From assembly GCA_964514575.1 (NCBI GenBank), contig CAZETJ010000003.1, positions 1 through 49,380 on the forward strand: 49,380 nt of DNA, written 5' to 3'. The position numbers and the translations under genes are program-made. Position 1 is the first letter of the stretch. Each line of letters starts with the position of its first letter. The notes under the pieces are model-generated. The model was not told the origin of the DNA. It saw nothing but the letters and a program-made list of their open reading frames with translations, and made no database searches. Below are positions 34,153 through 42,497 of this stretch, in pieces. The DNA comes from CAZETJ01 sp964514575 (GTDB taxonomy: Bacteria > Patescibacteriota > Saccharimonadia > Saccharimonadales > UBA10212).

Positions 34153-37100
34153 CTACTTAATCACCCAGTAATAGAAGCTCATTTTTTCACTGGCAGCCGG
34201 TGTATTGCCCGTTAAGTTAGGGTTAATCGTTACCGTAAATGTCGTGGCGCTGATGGCCGATATGTACCCTTCCCGCTGATTGGTAGCACTGCCGACGGCC
34301 AATGTCGGCGTGATAACTATGGACTTTGGTGCCGTAGTGTAAGTTGCATTGAAAGTTATTACCGTATCGCAGGTGGTTGGGCTGCCCGTACCAGCCGTGA
34401 TAGTAAATGAGCCAGCGCTGTCGCTTGAGCCGGCCGTGACTGCTGCGCTCGGGCTGGTACCACAGTTACTCGGCGTACCGGCGCCTGGCGCAGTACCCGT
34501 AGACTTTATGTGCCCAGTAAGTGTTATATCGCCGGTTCCAGCCTGGATAGTGACCGCTGATGAGCTACTGGTTGAGCCAATCGTAATCGTCTGCACGCCA
34601 GCCGAGCTGTCAGCTATGTGAACCGTGGAGTTAACATTGGTCGAGCCAGTTATGCCGATATAGACAGTCGTATTGGTCGTATCAATCAGTAAGAAGTTCT
34701 TGCCAGCGGCGTTCTGAATCTGGAAAGCTACCGTCGAGTCGGCAGCATTCTGGAACAGTGCCGACCCACCAATAGTCAGGTTGCCGTTGGCGGATAGCCC
34801 TTGGGCAAAGCTGGCGTTACCCTGCACCTGGAACGAGCCAACAAATAATCCATTACCGGCTGTTATGGACCCGCCGGATGAGCCAGTCGACTGATCCCCT
34901 GGGTCGCTCGTACCGCCCTGTAGGCCTACGAGGTCGAGGCTGGCATTAAGTTGTACGCGGGCAACCGAAGCATAATATACGGCGGTGGTGCCCCCTGCCG
35001 ACCCCCGACCGCCAATCACATATATATAGCCGTTGGCGATAACAGTACCTTGGGCATCTGTGGCATCGGGAAGGGCAAAAGAGCTGGTCGTCCAAGTTCC
35101 AAGGGAGCCATCGGCTGGGTTGAGCTTGGCGTAAAAGACTGTCGAAGTAGGCCCGCAGTTAGCAAAACAGCCGCCAATCACATATACATAGCCATTTGCC
35201 ACGACCGATGTGTGCATATCCCTGCCCGTAAAGGTACTAGCATTGGTGTTCCAGGTACCTACTGAACCATCCGCATTCAATTTAGCGTAATAAACCGTAC
35301 TACCTACGCCGCTACAGGTTGAACCGAGTTCTCCGCCCAGTACATAAACATAGCCATTGGATAAAACTGCGCTGGCGCATACCGCGGCGTTAGGCAGGGC
35401 GTTGGTATTAGTGGTCCAACTGCTAATTGAGCCATCGGCGTTCAGCTTTGAGTAATAAACAGCCGTTTGCCCTGTAGTTCCGTTGGAGCCGCCCATGGCG
35501 TAAATATAGCCATTAGAGGTGATGGACGTTAAACCGAACAATGCTGATGGCAGGGTCGTACCGCTGGTTGTCCATGCGGTAATCATGCCATCAGATTTTG
35601 GTTTAGCGTAATATACTGACGACATAGCATTTCCAGTACTGCCGCAATCGACGCTATTGTTACCACCCAGAATATAGATGAAACCATTGGCCGTTACTCC
35701 GCCCGGACAAGCCCGCTGTGCAGGAATGTTCGTAGTGCTGCTCCAAGTCCCTGTCGTACCATCAGCGTTCAACTTGGCCACACTTACCTGGGCCGAACTT
35801 TGACCGCCTATGTAGTAGGCATAGCCGTTCAAACTCACTGAGACGCCATTATTTTGGGGGAAGGGTAAGCTGTTTGGATTGGTCGACCACGGTCCAATGT
35901 TGCCAGTATTACCACCGTCTAATATTAGGCTACTTGTGACCGTCTGGACTTGCAGCCCCGCCAGATTGGCCTGAAAGGAGGAGGCGGAAGATGCTTGTTC
36001 CAGCTGGACAGCATCAACGTACAGGGTTTGTGCTGATGTGGTTGTTTGTTTTACGTATATTTGAGTCGGTAAAGTTATAGTAGAACCAGTCGTGAAGCTG
36101 CAACTCAACCTGGTCCAAGCGGCGTTGACTATGGTTTGCGATGCTAAACAATCAATATCTGTACCGGCTACATCTTGATGGCCAATGCTGACCGTAGCGC
36201 TAGAGTTCGCGGACTTGAGGTAGAGACTCAGTGTGTATTGGGTAGAAGCCGCAAAGCTGTAGTTAAAGAAAGCCCCGTCATTAGCCACAGCAGTGGTAGC
36301 AATAGCTAGTGCACCCGAGCCAGAAGCCGCGCCAACGGCCGTAGTGTCATTTCTAGCAATCGTAGCGCTGCCCTTGCCACTCCAGCCATTGGCTGTGGAT
36401 TCAAAATCACCGTTAGATATTAGGTTGGGAGTGGTCAAAGTATTGACGTTAAGAGCCTGACTGCCAGCGGTGTTTTTTATCTGGAAAGCGGTAGCGGAGT
36501 TAGAGGAGTTCTGGAAATAGTCCGAACCACTGACCGTTAAATTGCCGCCCACGCTCAAGCCTTGAGCCAAGGCTGTACTGCCCTGCACCTGTAAGCTTCC
36601 GACGAATAGACCGTTACCGGCGGTCAATGAGCCACCAACGGAGCCAAGAGACTGATCGCCGGGATCGCTCAATGTCCCGCCCTGCAAACCAACAAGGTCC
36701 AGGTTGGCTCCTACTTGGATACGAGCAGTTGAGGCGTAGTAGACGACTGACTGCTCCGTCCCAACGGTGTTTTGACCGCCTATTTCATACACGTAGCCGT
36801 TGGCAACCACGCTATTTGTGCGCCGGAGCGCCTGTGGCAGAGCGCTTGCATTCGTGCTCCAGACCCCAGTAGAACCGTCACTATTGAGTTTTGCGTAGTA
36901 TACCGCAGATTGGGATACATTAGTGTTATCTCCGCCTAGCACATATACATAACCATCAGTAACGACAGAAGTGCTTAGCCCTAGTACCTGAGGAAGGTTA
37001 TTTGTATTAGTGCTCCACGTACCAGTGGATCCATCGGAATTAAGTTTGGCGTAGTAGACGGTGTTGACCTCGTTGCCAGCACAACTATTATTGGAGCAGC

Positions 37101-40100
37101 CGCCTATTACATACACAAAGCCGTTGGCCACGATTGATGTTGCATTTTGCCGCGCTGAAGGCAGAGCGTTGGCATTAGTTTGCCAGACTCCGGTGTTACC
37201 ATCAGCGTTTAGTTTTGCGTAGTAGACGATAGTCTGGGTTGTGGAGCTTACTATACCGCCCATAACATAGACATAGCCGTTGGCTGTAATGGAAGAAGCG
37301 TCAGATGTGGCTACTGGCAGAGGGTTGGCACTCGTTTGCCAAACACCCGTGCTACCATCGGCATTCAGCTTAGCGTAATAGACAGTAGACACTTTACCCG
37401 TGCTACCACCGGTGAATACACCACCTATCTCATATATATAACCATTGGCGACGATAGAAGTTGCATCCGCGCGCACAGCAGGTAGCGCGTTGGTATTGGT
37501 ACTCCAAGCACCGGTCGAGCCATCAGCATTGAGCTTGGTATAGTAAACAGTCGACTGAGGAACCCCGGCATTCTGTCCACCTACCATATATATGTATCCG
37601 CTAGCAGATACAGCGCTTCCAATAGATCTTGCAGCCGGTAAACTATTGGCACTAGTGGTCCAGTTACTCAGCTGACCGGAGGTGTTCCCGTCCAAGGCAA
37701 TGATTGAATTCACTGAATCAACATTTATTAAACTGCCACCGGTAGCATTCTGGAGACTGAATAAACTGGTCGAATCTATTGAAGCTTGCATAGCTACCAG
37801 ACCAGTTACGGTCAGCCCATTGCCGACTGTCAATTGGTCGTTAATGCTTGCCTGCCCTGAGTTCCTGGTCATGCCTTGAACGCTGTCATAATACACGGTG
37901 GTCTGAGCGGTTCCATTCAGACCACCAAGGATATAAACATACCCATTATTAATGGCGGACGAAGCGTACCGAAGAGTCTGTGGCAAGGTATTACTATTGG
38001 TGGCCCATGTACCCGTCGAACCATCAGTGTTAAGCTTCGCATAATATACAGCGCTTTGGTTTCCAGAGTTAAACCCGCCCAAGACGTACATGTAACCGTT
38101 AACTGTTACGGATGTGGCGTCTTGAATTGTTTGAGGCAGAGAGTTCGCATTGGTGGTCCAGGTGCCGGTACTGCCATCGCTATTCAATTTGGCGTACCAA
38201 ACAGATGCTAACGAATTAAGACCCGCAGTTATGTATGCATAACCGTTGGCAGTTATAGAAGTGGCTTCGGCTTCGACGGAGGGTAGATTGTTCGCGCTCG
38301 TACTCCAAACACCAGTTGAGCCGTCAGTGTTTATTTTTGCGTAATAAACAGTATTTTGATTGCTCGTTCCGTTATCGCCCCCCATCACATATATATAGCC
38401 GTTATTGAATATGGACGTCTGCTTTTCGCGGACAGCCGGTAAAGCGTTGGCATTAGTATTCCACGGACCAATAGATCCGTCTAAGTTTAACTTAGCGTAA
38501 TAAACCGTCGATTGCGCCGAACTGCCTCCGCTAGATCCACCTGCCACATAAACATAACCATTGCCAGCTACAGGCTTTATCCATTCTCTCGCTGCCGGTA
38601 AGGGATTAGCATTCGTACTCCAGGCGCTGGCAGAGCCGTCCGCATTGAGTTTGGCATAGTAGACCGTAGACGTTGCTGTGGAACCGTTGTCACTACTACC
38701 GCCAATCTCGTAAACATATCCGTTGGCCGTAAAAGAACCTGTCATCAAACGCCCAGACGGTAGGGCATTGGCATTTGTGATCCAGGCCGCAAGTGCTCCG
38801 GCCGTTAATTTGCCTAGGCTTATGTTGTTATTGACTGAGTCAATGCCCAACAGGGTCGTAGTGCCTGCGGCGTTTTGCACCTGGAAAGCCGTCGTGCTGT
38901 CATTGCCGGTCGAAGGTTTGACCAGGACTGTGCCGGTTATATTAGTGGCAATATTGCTCGAAGTATTGCCGATTGCCACGGAGGTGGCGTTAGCTTGGCC
39001 GATTCCTAGTACTCCGGAAGCGGATTGGTCAAGGGTCGCCGTCTGCACATTGGCGGAAATAGCCGTGCCGGAGATATTCGTATTACCAGTCTGGACAACC
39101 CCTGGGGTTGAACCCTGCAGCTGTACATAAGCGTTAGAACCGCTGGCCGGCGTACAACCGCCGGAACTACAAATTGGCGAACCGTTGACTTCGTAACTGC
39201 CGGCGATATTCACATTGCCGCTTGGGTCCACGGTAAAGACATTGTTGCCAAGCCCGTTTTGGCCACGCAGCAGGTCAGCCGTCTGGCCGCTGGCACCGCG
39301 CAAGATTCCCACTACGCTACTGGAGTTGACTGACTCTATATTGAAGTTAGCATTGGTCTGTAACCCAACACTATTTTGGATATAGTTACTGGACCCGGCA
39401 CTTGGCGCGCAAGTGGCACTCGGTCCACAAATAGGCACTCCGTTAATCCGATACGACGAGCCTGTAGCAATATTAATGTCGCCATTTACATCCAGCGTAT
39501 AGCCCGGCAGCATACCGATACCAATCCGCGTGTCGGTTGAGTCAGCTACTAGAAGATTGGAATTGCCGGCATGGTTTTGGAACACGGCGATACTTGTAGA
39601 GTCGACGGCCGGCTGAATAGTAAAGGTTCCGGTAAAAGTATTGTTACCTGTAAATGTTTGGTTAGCCGATAACTTAGCCAGGTTGGCATCGTTGGAAAGA
39701 TTCGCGCTACTAATTTGCACACCGCCAACTTGATACTGACCGCTAGCGTTTACGTTGCCAACCACGCTAATTCCGCTGGTGGTGACCGCCAGATATTTAC
39801 TGCCGCCGTTGAACCCCTGGACATCCAAGATGTCGGCCGTCTGGCCGCTGGCGCCTTCCAGAACACCTGTAACAGCCGAGGCGGAGGCGCTCCTTATGTA
39901 ATAGTTAGCGCCAGTCTGGACGCCGGTGCCGTTTTGGATATAAAAACCACTGCCGGACGACGCCCCACAGCCGGCTGATGTGCAGACCAGATTACCGCCT
40001 ACCCTAAGCCCGGTAGTCGAGTTGATATCCCCGGCCACATCCAACGGGTACGTTCCGGTTATCTGGTTAATAAAGACATTTGTACCATTGTCGTATATCA

Positions 40101-41931
40101 AGGAATTTCCCAGGGTCTGTGGACCAGTAAATTTCGGGATCTTATTGATCGTCCCGCCCAGCGTGGTCACGCCGCCACCAGAACCGGCACAGTTGCCAAA
40201 CGTCGTGCAGATTGTATATGTTCCCGGAGTGGCCGTGTTATCAAAGTTATAGTTTAAACCGCCTGTGGCGCTACCACTGAAACCGACCGCAATTATATGG
40301 CTTGAGTTAGTCGTCTCCAAACCCGGCGCGTTAAGAATATTGTCGAAGGTGTTATTGCCGCTGAATGTCTGATTAGACGCACCCAAAAGGGCCACGTTGG
40401 AGCTTAAGAGGTTGTCGTTCACTGTACCACTAGCCAAATTAGAGGCGTTCAGGTTAGTGATTAGCGAGCCATTGAGCGCCGGATAGAACGATAAGTTCGT
40501 GGTCTGAATCAGCTGGCTGGCACCGTTAAAGGTGTTGCCCTGCAAAGTTACATTAGGTGAAAGCCGTAAATTGTTAACCGTACCGACCGTTAACTGGCTG
40601 GCATTCAAGTTAGTCAGGTTTATACCCGACAGCACCGGCAAATCGCCTGATGAATTATTTTGGACCAGCTGGTTAGCGCCGTTAAAAGTGTTTCCCTGCA
40701 GAGTCACATTGGCGCTCAAGCGAGCATCGCTCAATGTACCGGTCGATATATTGGCGGCGTTGGTATAAAAGCCGGCTGGCTGACCGCCCAAAGTCGAGGC
40801 ACTACAACCGGCCGCCGTACAGACCAGCACTGAATTGATGGTTAAGCCGCCGTTGCCTAAAGAGGTCGCCCCGCCGCTAGCCGAAATATTTCCGGACACC
40901 TGCAATGTAGCGTTGCCGGTGGGCGCAGTGCCGATGCCGACCCGCTGATTCTGAGTATCGGCGACTATTAGATTGTCGCCGGCGGCGTTTTGGACGCTAA
41001 ATGCATGGGTCGAGTCAGCCTCGTTCTGGATAGCCACCAATCCGGTCGCCGTAAAAGTCTTGCCGCTGCCAATTGTCGTGTTGACATTAAACGTTAGTGC
41101 CGAGCCACTGGAAAAATTCTGCAATGTGTTGTTAGTTAAGTTTACGGTCGACGAGTAAGCCGCCTGATTAACCTGAGCGTTCTGCTTTTTCTCTTGGCTG
41201 ATCAGATAGGCGATGCCCCCAGCGAAGAAAATACCGCCAAGCAGGAAGACAACCGCCATCATATTGACATAGCGTCGCTTAACCAAAGACCGCAATGGAC
41301 TGGGCGACACTGGCCCGGTAGCGGAGACGGCGTTCGTCAACGGCTGAGAGGTGTTGGTCGCCACTACTGGCGGTGGAGTATAGAAGTTGGCTAGCCGACT
41401 CGTAGGTGATACCGGCCGAGACGAAGGTTCCAGGGACTCTAGGGGTATAACAGATGGGGTTGTCGTGGTAGGCACTGCCGACGGTACTGTACTCGTTGAT
41501 GAGATTGTCGGCGTGGCAGCCGGAAGCGGCGACGCCATAGGAGTAGGTGAAGGTATTGGAGTCTGCACGGGACCTAGCGAAGGAGTTGTTGGCATTGTCG
41601 GGGCCGGAGTTGATAATCTCTGCAAACCCGAAAGAGGCATGTTTGGCGTAGACGGAAACGGTGTAGATGGAGCGGCTGCCGGCATCGGCACGCTGGCAAA
41701 ACCTTCTTCAGTCGCAGTCGACTGTACTCTGGACTCGAGGCTCTTAACAACCTCTTCGGCCCACTTCTCGATTTTGTGTTCAGCTATCTCTACCTGGTGA
41801 GCTTCCCTCGCCAGTAGAGACCTGGCCCGTTGCAGTCGTTTTCGACAACGAGCCGAGCATGTTTTAGCGTTAGGCCGGCCAGAAAACGGCTGGTTACACA
41901 CTACACAGGTTTTTGTTTTTTGAAGGGCCAT
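34153..41931 (-). CDS. Giant surface protein: cytosolic zinc finger, one membrane helix, three six-bladed kelch-like propellers
   Basis: 2592 residues, the largest gene here. Residues 1-32 hold a Cys4 finger (C9, C12, C25, C29) followed by a basic helix; residues about 75-215 are a Pro/Thr/Ser linker; 224-245 is the only membrane helix, preceded by KRRY, so the N-terminus is cytosolic. The outside part has fibre-like repeats with the motif QNAAG followed by D-x-x-N-x-x-(V/I)-x-(I/L)G, three blocks of six blades (about 1040-1350, 1412-1735, 2003-2320), a carbohydrate-binding-like domain (about 1835-1980, NGDFE start) and a C-terminal beta-rich domain (about 2440-2592). There is no sortase motif and no S74 chaperone. 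It is probably an adhesin or host-contact receptor. Promoter TTGACT-17-GATAAT, A-rich leader without Shine-Dalgarno. The family is not recognised as a whole. Confidence 0.85.
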   Translation of the reverse strand: MALQKTKTCVVCNQPFSGRPNAKTCSARCRKRLQRARSLLAREAHQVEIAEHKIEKWAEEVVKSLESRVQSTATEEGFASVPMPAAAPSTPFPSTPNMPLSGLQRLSTPAPTMPTTPSLGPVQTPIPSPTPMASPLPAATPTISSTSTVPSAVPTTTTPSVIPLESLEPSSRPVSPTSRLANFYTPPPVVATNTSQPLTNAVSATGPVSPSPLRSLVKRRYVNMMAVVFLLGGIFFAGGIAYLISQEKKQNAQVNQAAYSSTVNLTNNTLQNFSSGSALTFNVNTTIGSGKTFTATGLVAIQNEADSTHAFSVQNAAGDNLIVADTQNQRVGIGTAPTGNATLQVSGNISASGGATSLGNGGLTINSVLVCTAAGCSASTLGGQPAGFYTNAANISTGTLSDARLSANVTLQGNTFNGANQLVQNNSSGDLPVLSGINLTNLNASQLTVGTVNNLRLSPNVTLQGNTFNGASQLIQTTNLSFYPALNGSLITNLNASNLASGTVNDNLLSSNVALLGASNQTFSGNNTFDNILNAPGLETTNSSHIIAVGFSGSATGGLNYNFDNTATPGTYTICTTFGNCAGSGGGVTTLGGTINKIPKFTGPQTLGNSLIYDNGTNVFINQITGTYPLDVAGDINSTTGLRVGGNLVCTSAGCGASSGSGFYIQNGTGVQTGANYYIRSASASAVTGVLEGASGQTADILDVQGFNGGSKYLAVTTSGISVVGNVNASGQYQVGGVQISSANLSNDANLAKLSANQTFTGNNTFTGTFTIQPAVDSTSIAVFQNHAGNSNLLVADSTDTRIGIGMLPGYTLDVNGDINIATGSSYRINGVPICGPSATCAPSAGSSNYIQNSVGLQTNANFNIESVNSSSVVGILRGASGQTADLLRGQNGLGNNVFTVDPSGNVNIAGSYEVNGSPICSSGGCTPASGSNAYVQLQGSTPGVVQTGNTNISGTAISANVQTATLDQSASGVLGIGQANATSVAIGNTSSNIATNITGTVLVKPSTGNDSTTAFQVQNAAGTTTLLGIDSVNNNISLGKLTAGALAAWITNANALPSGRLMTGSFTANGYVYEIGGSSDNGSTATSTVYYAKLNADGSASAWSTNANPLPAAREWIKPVAGNGYVYVAGGSSGGSSAQSTVYYAKLNLDGSIGPWNTNANALPAVREKQTSIFNNGYIYVMGGDNGTSNQNTVYYAKINTDGSTGVWSTSANNLPSVEAEATSITANGYAYITAGLNSLASVWYAKLNSDGSTGTWTTNANSLPQTIQDATSVTVNGYMYVLGGFNSGNQSAVYYAKLNTDGSTGTWATNSNTLPQTLRYASSAINNGYVYILGGLNGTAQTTVYYDSVQGMTRNSGQASINDQLTVGNGLTVTGLVAMQASIDSTSLFSLQNATGGSLINVDSVNSIIALDGNTSGQLSNWTTSANSLPAARSIGSAVSASGYIYMVGGQNAGVPQSTVYYTKLNADGSTGAWSTNTNALPAVRADATSIVANGYIYEIGGVFTGGSTGKVSTVYYAKLNADGSTGVWQTSANPLPVATSDASSITANGYVYVMGGIVSSTTQTIVYYAKLNADGNTGVWQTNANALPSARQNATSIVANGFVYVIGGCSNNSCAGNEVNTVYYAKLNSDGSTGTWSTNTNNLPQVLGLSTSVVTDGYVYVLGGDNTNVSQSAVYYAKLNSDGSTGVWSTNASALPQALRRTNSVVANGYVYEIGGQNTVGTEQSVVYYASTARIQVGANLDLVGLQGGTLSDPGDQSLGSVGGSLTAGNGLFVGSLQVQGSTALAQGLSVGGNLTVSGSDYFQNSSNSATAFQIKNTAGSQALNVNTLTTPNLISNGDFESTANGWSGKGSATIARNDTTAVGAASGSGALAIATTAVANDGAFFNYSFAASTQYTLSLYLKSANSSATVSIGHQDVAGTDIDCLASQTIVNAAWTRLSCSFTTGSTITLPTQIYVKQTTTSAQTLYVDAVQLEQASSASSFQANLAGLQVQTVTSSLILDGGNTGNIGPWSTNPNSLPFPQNNGVSVSLNGYAYYIGGQSSAQVSVAKLNADGTTGTWSSTTNIPAQRACPGGVTANGFIYILGGNNSVDCGSTGNAMSSVYYAKPKSDGMITAWTTSGTTLPSALFGLTSITSNGYIYAMGGSNGTTGQTAVYYSKLNADGSISSWTTNTNALPNAAVCASAVLSNGYVYVLGGELGSTCSGVGSTVYYAKLNADGSVGTWNTNASTFTGRDMHTSVVANGYVYVIGGCFANCGPTSTVFYAKLNPADGSLGTWTTSSFALPDATDAQGTVIANGYIYVIGGRGSAGGTTAVYYASVARVQLNASLDLVGLQGGTSDPGDQSTGSSGGSITAGNGLFVGSFQVQGNASFAQGLSANGNLTIGGSALFQNAADSTVAFQIQNAAGKNFLLIDTTNTTVYIGITGSTNVNSTVHIADSSAGVQTITIGSTSSSSAVTIQAGTGDITLTGHIKSTGTAPGAGTPSNCGTSPSAAVTAGSSDSAGSFTITAGTGSPTTCDTVITFNATYTTAPKSIVITPTLAVGSATNQREGYISAISATTFTVTINPNLTGNTPAASEKMSFYYWVIK
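34960..35926 (-). repeat. Kelch-like propeller 3 (six blades)
   Basis: Encodes six repeats of about 50 residues (protein about 2003-2320). Each blade centres on NGY(V/I/A)Y-x-x-GG, continues with a VYYAKLNADG-like segment and ends with W-x-T and a LP pair. Blade hallmarks in order: NGYAYYIGG, NGFIYILGG, NGYIYAMGG, NGYVYVLGG, NGYVYVIGG, NGYIYVIGG. Confidence 0.75.
35990..36440 (-). other. Carbohydrate-binding-like domain region inside the giant protein gene
   Basis: Protein about 1835-1980 begins LISNGDFES and has a GW after about eight residues, then alternating strands and a final VDAVQLEQ. This is the pattern of CBM4/9-type jelly-roll modules, which bind glycans. Assigned by pattern only. 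Confidence 0.55.
36718..37698 (-). repeat. Kelch-like propeller 2 (six blades)
   Basis: Encodes six blades (protein about 1412-1735) with the same (N/S)GY-x-Y-x-x-GG and YYAKLN(A/S)DG pattern. The first blade has SGYIYMVGG and the last NGYVYEIGG. One blade has an extra Cys pair (CSNNSC), probably a disulfide. Confidence 0.75.
37870..38815 (-). repeat. Kelch-like propeller 1 (six blades)
   Basis: Encodes six blades (protein about 1040-1350): NGYVYEIGG, NGYVYVAGG, NGYIYVMGG, NGYAYITAG, NGYMYVLGG, NGYVYILGG. The fourth blade has degenerated (AG in place of GG). Confidence 0.75.
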
Positions 41932-41966
41932 TTTTTTGGTTTTTTGTTTCGAAACGGCTATAGAGA

Positions 41967-41995
41967 ATTATCAGGTAGATTGCCTATGCAGTCAA
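41967..41995 (-). promoter_or_regulatory. Promoter of the giant surface-protein gene (TTGACT-17-GATAAT)
   Basis: TTGACT (41995-41990) and GATAAT (41972-41967) are 17 nt apart on the minus strand. The predicted start is near 41960. The leader of about 29 nt contains the palindrome GTTTCGAAAC (41946-41955) and an A-rich stretch up to the ATG, with no Shine-Dalgarno. Confidence 0.6.
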
Positions 41996-42004
41996 GGAGT
42001 AAAA

Positions 42005-42043
42005 ACGTGACAAAATGTGACGCGAACGTAACAATTTTGTGAC
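42005..42043. repeat. Four direct GTRAC repeats at helical spacing
   Basis: GTGAC at 42007-42011, GTGAC at 42017-42021, GTAAC at 42028-42032 and GTGAC at 42039-42043, starting 10, 11 and 11 nt apart. All sit on one face of the helix, about 47-83 nt upstream of the predicted transcription start of the giant gene. This looks like an activator or iteron array. Confidence 0.5.
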
Positions 42044-42045
42044 GT

Positions 42046-42054
42046 TTTTCCACA
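42046..42054 (+). promoter_or_regulatory. DnaA-box-like sequence TTTTCCACA
   Basis: Fits the relaxed DnaA consensus TTWTNCACA. It lies just beyond the GTRAC repeats and 76 nt from a perfect DnaA box in the opposite orientation. Confidence 0.35.
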
Positions 42055-42101
42055 TTTCCAGAATAACCCCTACCAAACCTCGATAAGGCTCCTGCTTACC
42101 C

Positions 42102-42121
42102 AAAAAAGGCCTCAAGTAGGC
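42102..42121 (-). terminator. Weak intrinsic terminator after rplU
   Basis: On the minus strand GCCT (42121-42118) pairs with AGGC (42112-42109) over 5 nt, followed closely by six T. The stem is short, so termination may be partial. Confidence 0.4.
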
Positions 42122-42130
42122 TGTGGATAA
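42122..42130 (-). promoter_or_regulatory. Perfect DnaA box (TTATCCACA)
   Basis: TGTGGATAA on the plus strand is the exact complement of TTATCCACA. It lies directly after the rplU stop. Two boxes in 85 nt near parAB make an origin or DnaA-regulated site worth testing. Confidence 0.4.
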
Positions 42131-42131
42131 C

Positions 42132-42437
42132 TTAAGCGATTTTGGTAATTTTCAGTCGAGCGTGCAGTTGGCGATGGCCTCTAACTTTGTGTACTCGCTT
42201 TTTGGCCTTATAACGAATAGCTATAACCTTGTCAGCTTTCACCGCCTGCTCAAGAACGTCGGCAGTTACGGTAACACCGGCCACCAACGGCTTACCGACG
42301 ATGGTCTTCTCGTCGTCGATTATCAGTAGCGGCTCAAAACTAACAGTTTTGCTGGTTGGGCCTGCCTCAACCTCAATTTCCTCGCCTTCAGTGACGAGAT
42401 ACTGTTTGCCGCCGCTTGTTATAACTGCTTTTTTCAT
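42132..42437 (-). CDS. rplU: 50S ribosomal protein L21
   Basis: 101 residues. KKAVITSGGKQYLV at the N-terminus and YKAKKRVHKVRGHRQ near the C-terminus are diagnostic. It is separated from rpmA, its usual operon partner. A TATAAA box ends 5 nt before the ATG and no Shine-Dalgarno is present, so the mRNA is probably leaderless; a second TATAAG lies a little further upstream. Confidence 0.96.
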   Translation of the reverse strand: MKKAVITSGGKQYLVTEGEEIEVEAGPTSKTVSFEPLLIIDDEKTIVGKPLVAGVTVTADVLEQAVKADKVIAIRYKAKKRVHKVRGHRQLHARLKITKIA

Positions 42438-42497
42438 AGTAATTTATAAAGTTACTTATAGAGATTAACAGATAAGCGCTAAGGTGTAAAGACGCTG

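Noticed and set aside
35900..41200. Plus-strand open frames opposite the giant gene
   Set aside because: They mirror the repetitive low-complexity minus-strand coding sequence, have no Shine-Dalgarno or promoter support, and resemble no protein family.
34153..41931. Prophage tail fibre
   Set aside because: The repeats resemble phage fibres, but there is no other phage gene, no S74 chaperone domain, and the N-terminus has a membrane helix and zinc finger.
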